In this document: one piece after another, positions 33,821-42,139 of the stretch | Position numbering within the stretch: position 1 is the stretch's first letter | Layout of the letters: each line of letters begins with the position of its first letter | Assembly (NCBI RefSeq): GCF_002310815.1 | Contig: NZ_CP011033.1 | Location: 186,001 to 250,000, forward strand | DNA from: Pseudoalteromonas tunicata | GTDB lineage: Bacteria > Pseudomonadota > Gammaproteobacteria > Enterobacterales > Alteromonadaceae | DNA length: 64,000 nt | Direction: 5' to 3' | The notes under the pieces: model-generated | What the model was told of the DNA's origin: nothing | The model's database searches: none | The model's input: only the letters and a program-made list of their open reading frames with translations | Position numbers and translations under genes: made by a program

Positions 33821-35443
33821 CTAAGAATTTGCTTCTAGGTTTTGTGCGCTGATGCGCTGTTTAACCGCTGGGCTTGCAATAAACCAAATACTGTTTTGCT
33901 CGCCATGATGCGCCCGTTGTTTGACTTTTTGCTGACCAAAATAGGCGATACCAGCAAATAAAACAGCAATTAATTCAACATACCAAGCTTGGTCATGAGT
34001 GTTAAACCAAGGTGTTGGCAATAATAGTGCGGTACCTAAGCTGGTGATTGGGATTAATAGACACAACAAAATGATAAGGTTTAATAAGTGAATGGCTGCT
34101 TTGGCTGCACCTTGCCAAAATGCATAGCCTAATGCGCCTAAAAAGGTCGTGTAATAGACCCAGACATAAATTTCATTGACCTTTAATGCACTGCTAGTCG
34201 CCCATTTGGTGATTAATATCGCAGCCATTACACCAGCGATACAACCTAAACAAACACCTACGGTGAGAGCGGCCATTCGAGTATAGCTTTTACTTTGTTC
34301 AATACTGTGCTTGTTACGTCTTTTTTCAAGCCACAATAAATTACCGGTATAAAACAGTGCTGCACCACCAAGTCCTAAAATAAAATAAACCCAGCGAACC
34401 CATTGCCCGCCATAACTGCCAAAATGCAGTGCAAAAAAGCTTGCAACAATCCTGCTCCAAATTCCCTCATTCCCAGGGGTCAAGGTTGAGCCGGTTATTT
34501 CTAAAGTATAAGGATTCATATACAGGTAATCATAGAGTGGGCCTCGCATCATTTCGTGTTCATTCAATAAGGTTAAAGTGGCAAAGGGGGTGGTGGTATT
34601 GAGGCCAAAAAAACTGATAGTCTGCACTTGATAGCCACTGACATAGGCTTGTGCTGCATTGATGTGTTCACTGATGTTGGGTAAGGCGTCTATTTGGTAT
34701 GCAACAGCGGCGGCTGATGAGCGTTCAAACAGTGCAACCTCGCCATAAATAAGGCTTAAACCGGCGTAAAAAAAATCATGAAAAGCAAATACGACCGCAG
34801 TGAGGGCAATAATGATATGAAAAGGAAAGCTTGTGATCCCAAGTAAGTTATGGCTATCGAGCCAAAAACGGCTGGGCCCTTTATTTTTTCGCAGCGCAAA
34901 AAAACTTTTAGTTAAGGTTGGCAGTAAGAAAATAAAGCCAGACACCAGGGCTAAAAAATAGATTAAGGCGGCAAAGCCAACAATATAACCGCCAACTAGA
35001 TGATGGCCAAGTTCACCTGGGATCCCTGCACTTTGATGTAAGTAATCAATTAAGTTAGCGAGCTCGTTTGGGGTTTCAAGCACGCTGATAAGCTGACCTT
35101 GGGGGTCTAGGCTTGCGTGGCGGATGCTGTCATTAAGACCTAGCTCACGCGCATTACCCGATTCGTACCATGTAAGTGGGCTATGACTTGGGTTTAAATC
35201 AAGTGTAAAACCTTTAATAACAGCTGGAAATTGTGAGGTTGCTAGGTCAATTAAATGATCATAATTGGTTGTTTGTGGGTGGCTTAATGTCAATTCTGGC
35301 GGCGATGACCAACTATCGATAGGCTCCTTAAACATGGTTAATGCACCAGCAAAAAAGCCGATAAATAAAAATAATCCCGCAATAATTCCGGTCCACGAGT
35401 GCAAGTTTTGGTAGGTTCTTAAAATAGGGCTTGGTATTTTCAT
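33821..35443 (-). CDS. PepSY-associated transmembrane protein (siderophore-iron reductase-like)
   Basis: 540 residues with the typical start LHSWTGIIAGLFLFIGFFAGALTMF, a central region with the conserved FPFHIIIALTAVVFAFHDFFY helix and about seven membrane spans. Conserved histidines in helices (LHSW, HLVGG, HALHFG-type LHFGSYGG) could bind heme. The family (PiuB/FhuF-neighbouring, PF03929) is linked to iron uptake and inner-membrane ferric reduction. It is the last gene of a three-gene minus-strand operon, and its start overlaps the preceding gene by 4 nt. Confidence 0.88.
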   Translation of the reverse strand: MKIPSPILRTYQNLHSWTGIIAGLFLFIGFFAGALTMFKEPIDSWSSPPELTLSHPQTTNYDHLIDLATSQFPAVIKGFTLDLNPSHSPLTWYESGNARELGLNDSIRHASLDPQGQLISVLETPNELANLIDYLHQSAGIPGELGHHLVGGYIVGFAALIYFLALVSGFIFLLPTLTKSFFALRKNKGPSRFWLDSHNLLGITSFPFHIIIALTAVVFAFHDFFYAGLSLIYGEVALFERSSAAAVAYQIDALPNISEHINAAQAYVSGYQVQTISFFGLNTTTPFATLTLLNEHEMMRGPLYDYLYMNPYTLEITGSTLTPGNEGIWSRIVASFFALHFGSYGGQWVRWVYFILGLGGAALFYTGNLLWLEKRRNKHSIEQSKSYTRMAALTVGVCLGCIAGVMAAILITKWATSSALKVNEIYVWVYYTTFLGALGYAFWQGAAKAAIHLLNLIILLCLLIPITSLGTALLLPTPWFNTHDQAWYVELIAVLFAGIAYFGQQKVKQRAHHGEQNSIWFIASPAVKQRISAQNLEANS

Positions 35444-35730
35444 AACAGACTCTTTAGCAAAAAATAGCTGGTAAAAACGACAAGGTTAGCGCCACCTAGA
35501 TAGAGCAAAGCACTTCGACGATGAGGAAATAAGTACACTAGGCTTAAAGTTGTTAACCAAATTGGCGAAATCATCCACATATTAAATTGCACCTTGTCTT
35601 TTGCTGTTATGCCTTGAGGGCCAAACCAAGCAAAAAGTGCCACTAATCCATACGCAAGTGATAAGCCCAGCACTGTACCTATGAGGGTTTTGCTCCACCA
35701 GTGAGCTTTAAATTGGTTGTTAGTGCCCAT
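35440..35730 (-). CDS. Small membrane protein, DUF3649-like
   Basis: 96 residues with three membrane spans (about 15-36, 51-66, 72-92) and the PHRRSALLYLGGANL motif. Its place between a PepSY-type protein and a DUF3325-like protein is that of DUF3649 in iron-uptake operons; I assign the family by context and pattern rather than by a search. It overlaps the next gene by 4 nt and the previous by 11 nt. Confidence 0.7.
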   Translation of the reverse strand: MGTNNQFKAHWWSKTLIGTVLGLSLAYGLVALFAWFGPQGITAKDKVQFNMWMISPIWLTTLSLVYLFPHRRSALLYLGGANLVVFTSYFLLKSLL

Positions 35731-35998
35731 TATCAGTTCCTTTAAATATGAAAGAGCAAAACGGTAAAATGGCGCTAAGCAACATCAATAGAACTAATAA
35801 AGAAAACACACTGGCAACAGCACTCTTTACTACTAATAAGCTTAAAAATGACAACATCACTAAAGCACAGGCCCAACCTCGGTATTTTTTAGCGAGAGGT
35901 TTTCGCCTAAAATTTTGATATTTAGAGGTTAAATAGAACAGATAAATAGCAGTTAACGCAAAGAAAATAGCAAGTACTTCAAACACAATTGTTTCCAC
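35720..35998 (-). CDS. Small membrane protein, DUF3325-like
   Basis: 92 residues, three predicted spans with a basic loop (YQNFRRKPLAKKYRG). DUF3325 proteins of this size head PepSY/DUF3649 operons next to siderophore receptors. It is the first gene of the operon; its promoter shares the 296-bp divergent region with the receptor gene at 36295, which contains a Fur box. Confidence 0.7.
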   Translation of the reverse strand: METIVFEVLAIFFALTAIYLFYLTSKYQNFRRKPLAKKYRGWACALVMLSFLSLLVVKSAVASVFSLLVLLMLLSAILPFCSFIFKGTDNGH

Positions 35999-36166
35999 TC
36001 CTTGAAAAAATACAGTTAAAAATCATTAACCTATCGATTTTTTAATCCTAATGGCTATGGAACCATCACCAAGACTGGCTTTAATGATGAGCAAACAAGC
36101 GTTTTGGGTCATTCAATCGATAAAAAGCAGTGCATTATGATGAAATTAAATAAAAAGTTCAAATAT

Positions 36167-36187
36167 AAATGATAACAATTACCATTT
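36167..36187. promoter_or_regulatory. Fur box in a divergent promoter region
   Basis: AAATGATAACAATTACCATTT resembles the Fur consensus. It lies between the DUF3325/DUF3649/PepSY operon and the second receptor gene, so one site may control both directions. Confidence 0.75.
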
Positions 36188-36294
36188 GAGTTATCGTAGT
36201 TGTTTTGGTACATTTACGCCGGTTTTTATTCTTATCTCAGTTTAACCATACGCTTTTTTTATTTGGTTTCTTATTTGTTTTTACAGAGGAATGT

Positions 36295-38352
36295 ATGACG
36301 ACGAATGTATTTCGATTTAGTGCCTTAGCATTGTCTATCGTGTCAGTTTTATCAAGCGCAAGTGCATTAGCAGATGATGTGGCCGCAGATGCTATTACAT
36401 CGATTGAAAAAATCACCGTAATGGGTGAAAAAACCGAGCGGTCTTTAAAAGATACCACCTCATCAGTGTCAGTTATTAGTGCCGAGCAGTTGGCTAATGG
36501 GCAGTATTTATCCGTGTCTAATGCCATTGCGCAAGTATCGAATGTGGTGGTGCTTAGTGGGTCAGTACCTGATATTCGCGGTGTGTCTGGTAATGGTGCG
36601 GCAACAGGTTTTAACTCGTTTACTGGCGGTGCAAAAGCGCGTGTTTCAACCATTGTTGATGGCGTAATTGAACCGTTTGTTGCAGATTTAACTGGTGATA
36701 CAGGTCTGTGGGATATCGCGCAAATCGAAGTATTTCGTGGTCCTCAATCGACCAGTAATGGGCGTAACAGTATTGCCGGCTCGCTATTTATTAAAACCAA
36801 TGACCCAAGTTTTGATTGGGATGGCGCTGCACGTTTAGGTTATCGTAATCAAACTAACTTTGTTGATAGCGCTATCATGTTGACAGGGCCGATTTTAAAC
36901 GATCAACTGGCTTTTCGTATTACGGCGCAAAATGTTGACGGCGATACCTACAATAAAGGCCTCAATCATGAGGCGAACCCTGCGACTTATGATTTAAATG
37001 AGCTTAAAACCCAGCGTTTTAGAAGCAAGTTTTTATGGCAGCCAAATCAAAATGATGACTTACAGATCATGTATAGTTATGCCTTTAATAAAGAAACAGG
37101 TGATACGGGGCGTAAATATTTTGAGGGGCAAGATCCTTGGGCCTATATTCCGGTCTTCCAGCGCGATATGACGACAGAATCGGGCACACACTCAGTTAAG
37201 GTCGATTATCAATTAGATAACAGCAGTTCAGTCGACTTAATTGTAGCAATCATGGATTATGACTGGGGCTTTGACAGTTATGAACCCCTGCCTGAACATC
37301 AATCGAGTGTCAGAATGGACGATGACAGCACCATGATTGATGCAAAATACAGTTTTGGTTTAGATACACCGCACCTTAAAGGTTTTATTGGTTTTGCTCA
37401 TTACCAGCGCAGCCAAGATTTTGGCAGCAAAGGTGCCAACGTATATTCGGGTGATGACCGCAGTGACTCTGATGCCATTTATGGTGAGGTGAGTGTGGAT
37501 GTAGGCGTGCAATATCGTGTTATTGCTGGTGGTCGCGTAGAAAAAGAAAAACAACGTCGTAATTTTGCGATGCAGTCACGAACAGGTGTTGTAGGTGATA
37601 AACTCAATACCGATAAAACCATCGTACTACCTAAATTAGTGCTGCAATATTTATACTCTGATAATACGACTATTTCGGCCAGTGCGCGCCGAGGTTATAA
37701 CTCTGCTGGCGGTGCACTCTCTCGTGATAATGAATATTATTATTACGATGAAGAGTCGGTGAATACCTATGAATTAACGCTTAGAAGTAGTTTAAATAAT
37801 GGTAACGTGAATATTAGCGCTAATGCATTTTATAACAATTATGATGGTTATCAGTCTTCAAATAAACAACGCCGTATTACCAATATTGATAAAGTAATAA
37901 CGCAAGGCGTTGAGCTTGAAATTTACACTATGCTAGGCTCTGATCTGCAATTAAAAGGTGGCTTAGGTTTATTAACTTCAGACATAAAAGCGGCAGATGT
38001 TACATTTGGCGATATTATTGGTAACGAGCTCAATAGTGCACCCTCGATTACAGCAAATATTGGCGCTACGTATTGGTTAAACGATGAGTTTAGTCTTGCA
38101 CTTAGCAGCAATTATGTTGATGATTATTATGCTGATTTTGAAAATACTAAAGAACGCATCGCGGGCGATTATATGCTGACCCGTATCAATGTCGATTATG
38201 AAAATGAGCATTGGCGAGTGAGTGCGTATATCAATAATGTATTTGATAAAAAAGCGTTAACCGTAAACGAACCACCAGGTTGGTATCCACAAGGCTATGC
38301 CTCCGTGGTTGACCCACGCACCTTAGGTATGTCAATCACTTACTATTTTTAA
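36295..38352 (+). CDS. TonB-dependent outer-membrane receptor (siderophore type)
   Basis: 685 residues from ATG 36295, preceded by AGAGGA; an earlier in-frame start would prepend 30 odd residues. Signal peptide to about ALAD. Plug: DTTSSVSVISAEQLANG, IRGVSGNG, VDGVIEP and EVFRGPQSTSNGRNSIAG. The barrel ends with the terminal Phe (MSITYYF). The plug is of the siderophore-receptor type, and the divergent PepSY operon plus the Fur box support ferric-siderophore uptake. Substrate unknown. Confidence 0.92.
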   Translation: MTTNVFRFSALALSIVSVLSSASALADDVAADAITSIEKITVMGEKTERSLKDTTSSVSVISAEQLANGQYLSVSNAIAQVSNVVVLSGSVPDIRGVSGNGAATGFNSFTGGAKARVSTIVDGVIEPFVADLTGDTGLWDIAQIEVFRGPQSTSNGRNSIAGSLFIKTNDPSFDWDGAARLGYRNQTNFVDSAIMLTGPILNDQLAFRITAQNVDGDTYNKGLNHEANPATYDLNELKTQRFRSKFLWQPNQNDDLQIMYSYAFNKETGDTGRKYFEGQDPWAYIPVFQRDMTTESGTHSVKVDYQLDNSSSVDLIVAIMDYDWGFDSYEPLPEHQSSVRMDDDSTMIDAKYSFGLDTPHLKGFIGFAHYQRSQDFGSKGANVYSGDDRSDSDAIYGEVSVDVGVQYRVIAGGRVEKEKQRRNFAMQSRTGVVGDKLNTDKTIVLPKLVLQYLYSDNTTISASARRGYNSAGGALSRDNEYYYYDEESVNTYELTLRSSLNNGNVNISANAFYNNYDGYQSSNKQRRITNIDKVITQGVELEIYTMLGSDLQLKGGLGLLTSDIKAADVTFGDIIGNELNSAPSITANIGATYWLNDEFSLALSSNYVDDYYADFENTKERIAGDYMLTRINVDYENEHWRVSAYINNVFDKKALTVNEPPGWYPQGYASVVDPRTLGMSITYYF

Positions 38353-38375
38353 AATTAAGTATTATCCCGTAAATG

Positions 38376-38410
38376 AAAGACCAGCACCCTTGAGATTGCT
38401 GGTCTTTTTT
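38376..38410 (+). terminator. Rho-independent terminator
   Basis: AAAGACCAGCA / TGCTGGTCTTTTTT stem and T-run 25 bp after the receptor stop. Confidence 0.85.
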
Positions 38411-38538
38411 ATTTTTAATGTGTCAATCGCAGGCCTATTCTATTGCTCGTCAATCCAACGCAGTTAACGTTGAAAATAGCTGCCTAGGATAGCGTTATTA
38501 TTCAGTATTTAGGTTACTTAATGCGTAAAAACATTATA

Positions 38539-39192
38539 TTAAGCTAAAAAATCGATATAAATACACAGCCTCGCATCGTTACCTTTAAATTCAGGTGATG
38601 CAGAGATTAAAGCGTGCACTTCGTGATCTATCCAATTTGTGCCTTTATATACCGCAATGTCACCGTCACAAAAGTGATTGATCACTGCGGGGTCTGGTTG
38701 CTTAATACGATGACGTGTATCTGTGGCTTGCATGGGTAAAAACTCGGCATCTTGATGGGTGATCCATTGCTCGCCCGTGCCACCAAGGGCACAAGCCATA
38801 CGCACAATCATTTGATTTTGATGAAACGCGGGGCTATGAGCATGATCACAACTGATGATACGCAGGCCAATTTCTTTAGGTTCAAATAAAGTGACAAACA
38901 TATCGAGCATCAGCATCACATGATTGGTAATCAAATTACCATGGGTGCTGGTTTGAAAAATGCTATCAATGTTACTGGCTAAGTCATTATTAACTGCCCC
39001 TTGATAGCGCAACACTTCGCCATGCTGTTGGCTTGCAAATTTTTTTGCTGCCTGTGACAGCGCCCAATTTGCCGCACTACAATAACAGGCAAGGGCGGCA
39101 TTGGTTTGGTAAATTTCACTTAAGATATGAGCGTGATTATCAATTGGGTAACATGCTTGTGTAAATGATTGATTTAATTGTGGGGCAAACAT
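38539..39192 (-). CDS. DUF1826-family protein
   Basis: 217 residues from ATG 39192 (MFAPQLNQSF); the 15 residues before it have no ribosome site. Conserved features: RIISCDHAHSPAFHQNQM, VRMACALGGTGEQWI, FCDGDIAVYKGTNW and HALISASPEF...RLCIYIDF, the pattern of DUF1826, whose fold is thought to be of the 2OG-oxygenase type. In other bacteria the family is found beside zinc-homeostasis genes. A TGATAATATATCA palindrome at about 39215-39227 lies in its promoter. No zinc genes are in this window. Confidence 0.8.
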   Translation of the reverse strand: MFAPQLNQSFTQACYPIDNHAHILSEIYQTNAALACYCSAANWALSQAAKKFASQQHGEVLRYQGAVNNDLASNIDSIFQTSTHGNLITNHVMLMLDMFVTLFEPKEIGLRIISCDHAHSPAFHQNQMIVRMACALGGTGEQWITHQDAEFLPMQATDTRHRIKQPDPAVINHFCDGDIAVYKGTNWIDHEVHALISASPEFKGNDARLCIYIDFLA

Positions 39193-39410
39193 AAAAACGA
39201 CACTTATTGTTATGTGATAATATATCAAAAGTATCATTTTATTTTAGCTAGTTCAAAGTGTTTATCTGTATTTACGTTAAAAGAAATAGATTAAGTGGCT
39301 AAGCTCAGAAAAGACAATTGGCATGTATCTATAGTTCAAAAGCGAGACGCTATTAAAAATAACGCTCGCGAATCGAAAAATGGCAGTTTTATAGCGTCAA
39401 TAAGTGTTAT

Positions 39411-39617
39411 TTACGCTATGACAGGTTTGTTTGATTTTGATACTAATACTGCAAGAAAAATCAAGCCTAATGGAAAAAGTAACGCACTGACAAAGCCAAT
39501 TAAACCACATAAGTAGGGCGAGTCTGTTTTACGTTTACCCAAAGAAAAGCACAACAACACATTAATAATGGCAAATACTGCAAGTAGTTCACCGAGTAAT
39601 GTGGCGTTAATATTCAT
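39411..39617 (-). CDS. Small two-span membrane protein
   Basis: 68 residues, two membrane helices (about 8-25 and 36-60) joined by a basic loop (GKRKTDSPY). A good ribosome site (TAAGGATATAAACATG) supports it. Function unknown; it looks like a YqaE/phospholipase-D-N-like short membrane protein but is not assigned. The overlapping plus-strand frame at 39295-39516 is rejected. Confidence 0.65.
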   Translation of the reverse strand: MNINATLLGELLAVFAIINVLLCFSLGKRKTDSPYLCGLIGFVSALLFPLGLIFLAVLVSKSNKPVIA

Positions 39618-39899
39618 GTTTATATCCTTATAAATATATTTAAAAAATATGGGTACAGGCTGTTAGTATTATTTAATGTAAGGTAAAGGTAAATACTATT
39701 TGTGTTGTTACATTATGAACGCTATTAGCTTTTAACTGTGTAATCTAAATATAAGAACAACTTATTTACTCAGTTACATAAAGAGATAACGGGTAGTAAA
39801 TTTATGCTACTTTACACAATTACAGGTTAGATTAACCTGTGTGATTCAACATGTATTTAGGTTACTTGCCTTTATTTTTTATTTATCTAGGAGCACGTT

Positions 39900-40256
39900 A
39901 TGCAACAACATCATCACCATGTAAACTACCTTGAATTACCCGCCCGCAATTTAGCTCAGACCAAAGCTTTTTTTAGCCAGGTGTTTGCATGGCACTTTAC
40001 CGATTATGGTCCAGATTATGCGGCCTTTAGCAATAGCGGTGTTTTGGGCGGATTTTTTCAATCAGATAAAACCAGCAATACAGATAACGGTGCTGCGCTT
40101 GTGGTGCTTTATAGTTCGGATTTAGAGCAAACCCTAGCAGCAGTTGAAACTGCAGGTGGCAAAATTAAACAAGCTATTTTTAGTTTTCCGGGTGGGCGTC
40201 GTTTTCATTTTATTGAGCCAAGTGGGAATGAGCTTGCGGTGTGGTCAGATAACTAA
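39900..40256 (+). CDS. VOC (glyoxalase) family protein
   Basis: 118 residues. HHHHVNYLELPARNLAQTKAFF start with metal-position His and the two repeated beta-alpha-beta modules, ending RFHFIEPSGNELAVWSDN with Glu in the metal position. The type is that of the 27-kDa antigen/Cfp30B-like glyoxalases. A strong AGGAGC site lies 7 nt before the ATG. Substrate unknown; 89 bp before the PhnW-like gene, possibly co-transcribed. Confidence 0.88.
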   Translation: MQQHHHHVNYLELPARNLAQTKAFFSQVFAWHFTDYGPDYAAFSNSGVLGGFFQSDKTSNTDNGAALVVLYSSDLEQTLAAVETAGGKIKQAIFSFPGGRRFHFIEPSGNELAVWSDN

Positions 40257-40345
40257 ACGTTTATTTTTAGTCGCGTTTAGCTGATATGATGCCAGTTAAT
40301 TTTGATATAAATCAGTTACATTTTAGTTTTGGATATTAGCTCATC

Positions 40346-41440
40346 ATGAATCCCTATTTACTGCTTACACCTGGTCCAGTTTCGACCTCAAAACTTGTTA
40401 AACAGGCGATGCTGTCTGATTGGTGCGCTTCGGATGATAATTATCATCAGGAAATAGTTGAAGTGATCCGCTCAAAGCTTGTTTCTCTTGCAACCATGGG
40501 TGAAGGTTATACCAGTGTATTGATGCAAGGAAGTGATACAGCTAGTCTTGAGGCGTGTTTTGGTACTTTAATCAATAAGACCGATAAATTGTTGATCATC
40601 AATAATGGTGCGGATGGCAAACGCATGGTGCAGATCGCACAAAGCTTAAAAATAGCACATACGGTAATAGAAAGTGTCGAAACAACGTTTCTCGATCTCG
40701 CTGCTATTAGTAAAAGATTGCAAGATGACCCTCAAATTACCCACATTGCGATGGTCCATTGTGAAACCGCTACAGGTATGCTTAATCCCGCGCAGCAAGT
40801 AGGCAATTTGGCACACGAGTTTGGTAAGGTGTATTTTTTAGATGCCATGAATACTTTTGGTGGGATCCCATTTGACTTAGCCGATTGGTATGTTGATGTG
40901 ATGATAAGTACCGCAAGTCATTGTATTCAAGGAGTGCCAGGAGTTGGCTTTGTAGTATGCAAACAAACCTTGCTTGAACAAAGTAAAGGCCAAGCCCGTG
41001 CGCTGTCTTTAGATTTGTATGAACAATGGCATACCATGCACACGCTCCAAGGTAAATGGCGTTTTAGCTCGCCCACTCACGTAGTGCGTGCATTTTACCA
41101 AGCGTTAATTGAGCTCGAACGTGAAGGTGGAATTGCTGCTCGTTATACGCGTTATCTGGTTAATCAACAAGGACTGGTGCTGGGGATGAAAGCATTGGGT
41201 TTTGAACCCCTGTTGCCCGAAGAACTGCATTCACCCATTGTCACTGCATTTCATTGTTCACAAGCACCTGAGTATAATTTCCATGATTTTTATGAGGCGC
41301 TTAAAGAACAAGGCTTTGTGATTTATCCCAGTACAGTCACTACTGCCGATGTTGTTCAAATCGCTAATATTGGCGAAGTATATTTAAAAGACATTGCCGA
41401 TTTTCTTGATGCGGTTGAGCGAAGTTGCTTCTGGTTATAA
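40346..41440 (+). CDS. PhnW-like aminotransferase lacking the PLP lysine
   Basis: 364 residues, full length for 2-aminoethylphosphonate:pyruvate aminotransferase (class V fold): LLTPGPVSTS start, the GYTSVLMQGSDTASLEA loop, VHCETATGMLNP, PLP-ring Asp166 (FLDAMNTFGG) and CIQGVPGVGFVV. The Schiff-base Lys of the SSANKCIQG motif is replaced by His192 (STASHCIQG), and the substrate-binding Arg of FRIGNIG is Gln338 (VQIANIG). Without the lysine no external aldimine exchange is expected, so this is a non-aminotransferase paralog or a recent loss-of-function copy. No phosphonatase gene is adjacent. The upstream VOC gene may be its partner. Confidence 0.85.
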   Translation: MNPYLLLTPGPVSTSKLVKQAMLSDWCASDDNYHQEIVEVIRSKLVSLATMGEGYTSVLMQGSDTASLEACFGTLINKTDKLLIINNGADGKRMVQIAQSLKIAHTVIESVETTFLDLAAISKRLQDDPQITHIAMVHCETATGMLNPAQQVGNLAHEFGKVYFLDAMNTFGGIPFDLADWYVDVMISTASHCIQGVPGVGFVVCKQTLLEQSKGQARALSLDLYEQWHTMHTLQGKWRFSSPTHVVRAFYQALIELEREGGIAARYTRYLVNQQGLVLGMKALGFEPLLPEELHSPIVTAFHCSQAPEYNFHDFYEALKEQGFVIYPSTVTTADVVQIANIGEVYLKDIADFLDAVERSCFWL

Positions 41441-41467
41441 CTCGCAGCGTTGAGTTGCCATTGGTAG

Positions 41468-41623
41468 GTGGTTCCAACATTTCCCATGTTTTTAGTTTTT
41501 CCTTGGTTGCTGACAAAGTGTGGCTTTTGGCCTGCTTTAGGGATCAGTGCGGTTGGCACAATTTTGGTCTTTTTTATTTTTGCATGGTTAGCCAAACCAT
41601 TCGGTGTTGATCTGTTACCTTAA
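41468..41623 (+). CDS. Possible 51-residue membrane protein
   Basis: GTG-initiated frame (MVPTFPMFLVFPWLLTKC..., given in part) with one to two hydrophobic spans and the pattern GFWPALGISAVGTILVFF. No clear ribosome site; a TAG codon is directly before the GTG. The composition is that of a real small membrane protein or the end of a larger gene cut upstream. Moderate doubt. Confidence 0.35.
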   Translation: MVPTFPMFLVFPWLLTKCGFWPALGISAVGTILVFFIFAWLAKPFGVDLLP

Positions 41624-41683
41624 AGGTTTACATTTTTAAACCTTAGAGGTGGTAAAAAGTGATCTCGCAGCTTGGTTTGTTAA

Positions 41684-41715
41684 GCAAAAATGCCATCAAA
41701 AGATGGCATTTTTGC
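41684..41715 (+). terminator. Rho-independent terminator (bidirectional)
   Basis: GCAAAAATGCCATC / GATGGCATTTTTGC stem between convergent genes, serving both strands. Confidence 0.8.
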
Positions 41716-41734
41716 TTTGGATGAGAGTTAGAAA

Positions 41735-42139
41735 TTAAGGGCTGGAAAATTGAATATTATCAATCCACGCCGCGTCTTCACCTTCTGAAACACTACCATC
41801 TTTACGATAACGCCAAGTAATCGTATTTTCTCCAGTTTGTAGAATAATAGAGAAGGTTTGCCACTGGTTACCTACTATGGTTAATCTGTGTTCATTATTC
41901 ACTTCAACGACTAATGCATCGCAGCAGCTTTCGCTAATCACCATGGCATCAAAGTTGAGCGTGCCGCTGGTAAATAGTCCTGACAGTGAGAGTTCACTTT
42001 GTTGTGAATCTCCGATTTCACCAGAGCGAATGCTTTGATTGCCTTGAGATGCAAACTCAGTAGACAGTGCCCAATTAGCATGTGACGTTGCAGGGTGTTT
42101 AAACATGGCGGGCACTTCATTGGTTTCAAACAGTTCGTT
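41735..42139 (-). pseudogene. C-terminal domain of the giant lipoprotein, out of frame
   Basis: This frame continues the 2350-residue protein at 42126-49178 in a different reading frame. Removing one copy of a GAAC tandem pair (GTTCGTTC on the plus strand, 42133-42140) restores EAITELFETNEVP and joins the two. The domain (about 134 residues) ends GSVSEGEDAAWIDNIQF, a pattern of jelly-roll-type domains found at the ends of secreted and surface proteins. A separate start in this frame is not needed to explain it. Confidence 0.8.

Noticed and set aside
39295..39516. Plus-strand frame of 73 codons
   Set aside because: It overlaps a better minus-strand gene (39411-39617) with a good ribosome site and membrane helices; the plus-strand protein is low-complexity and lacks a ribosome site.
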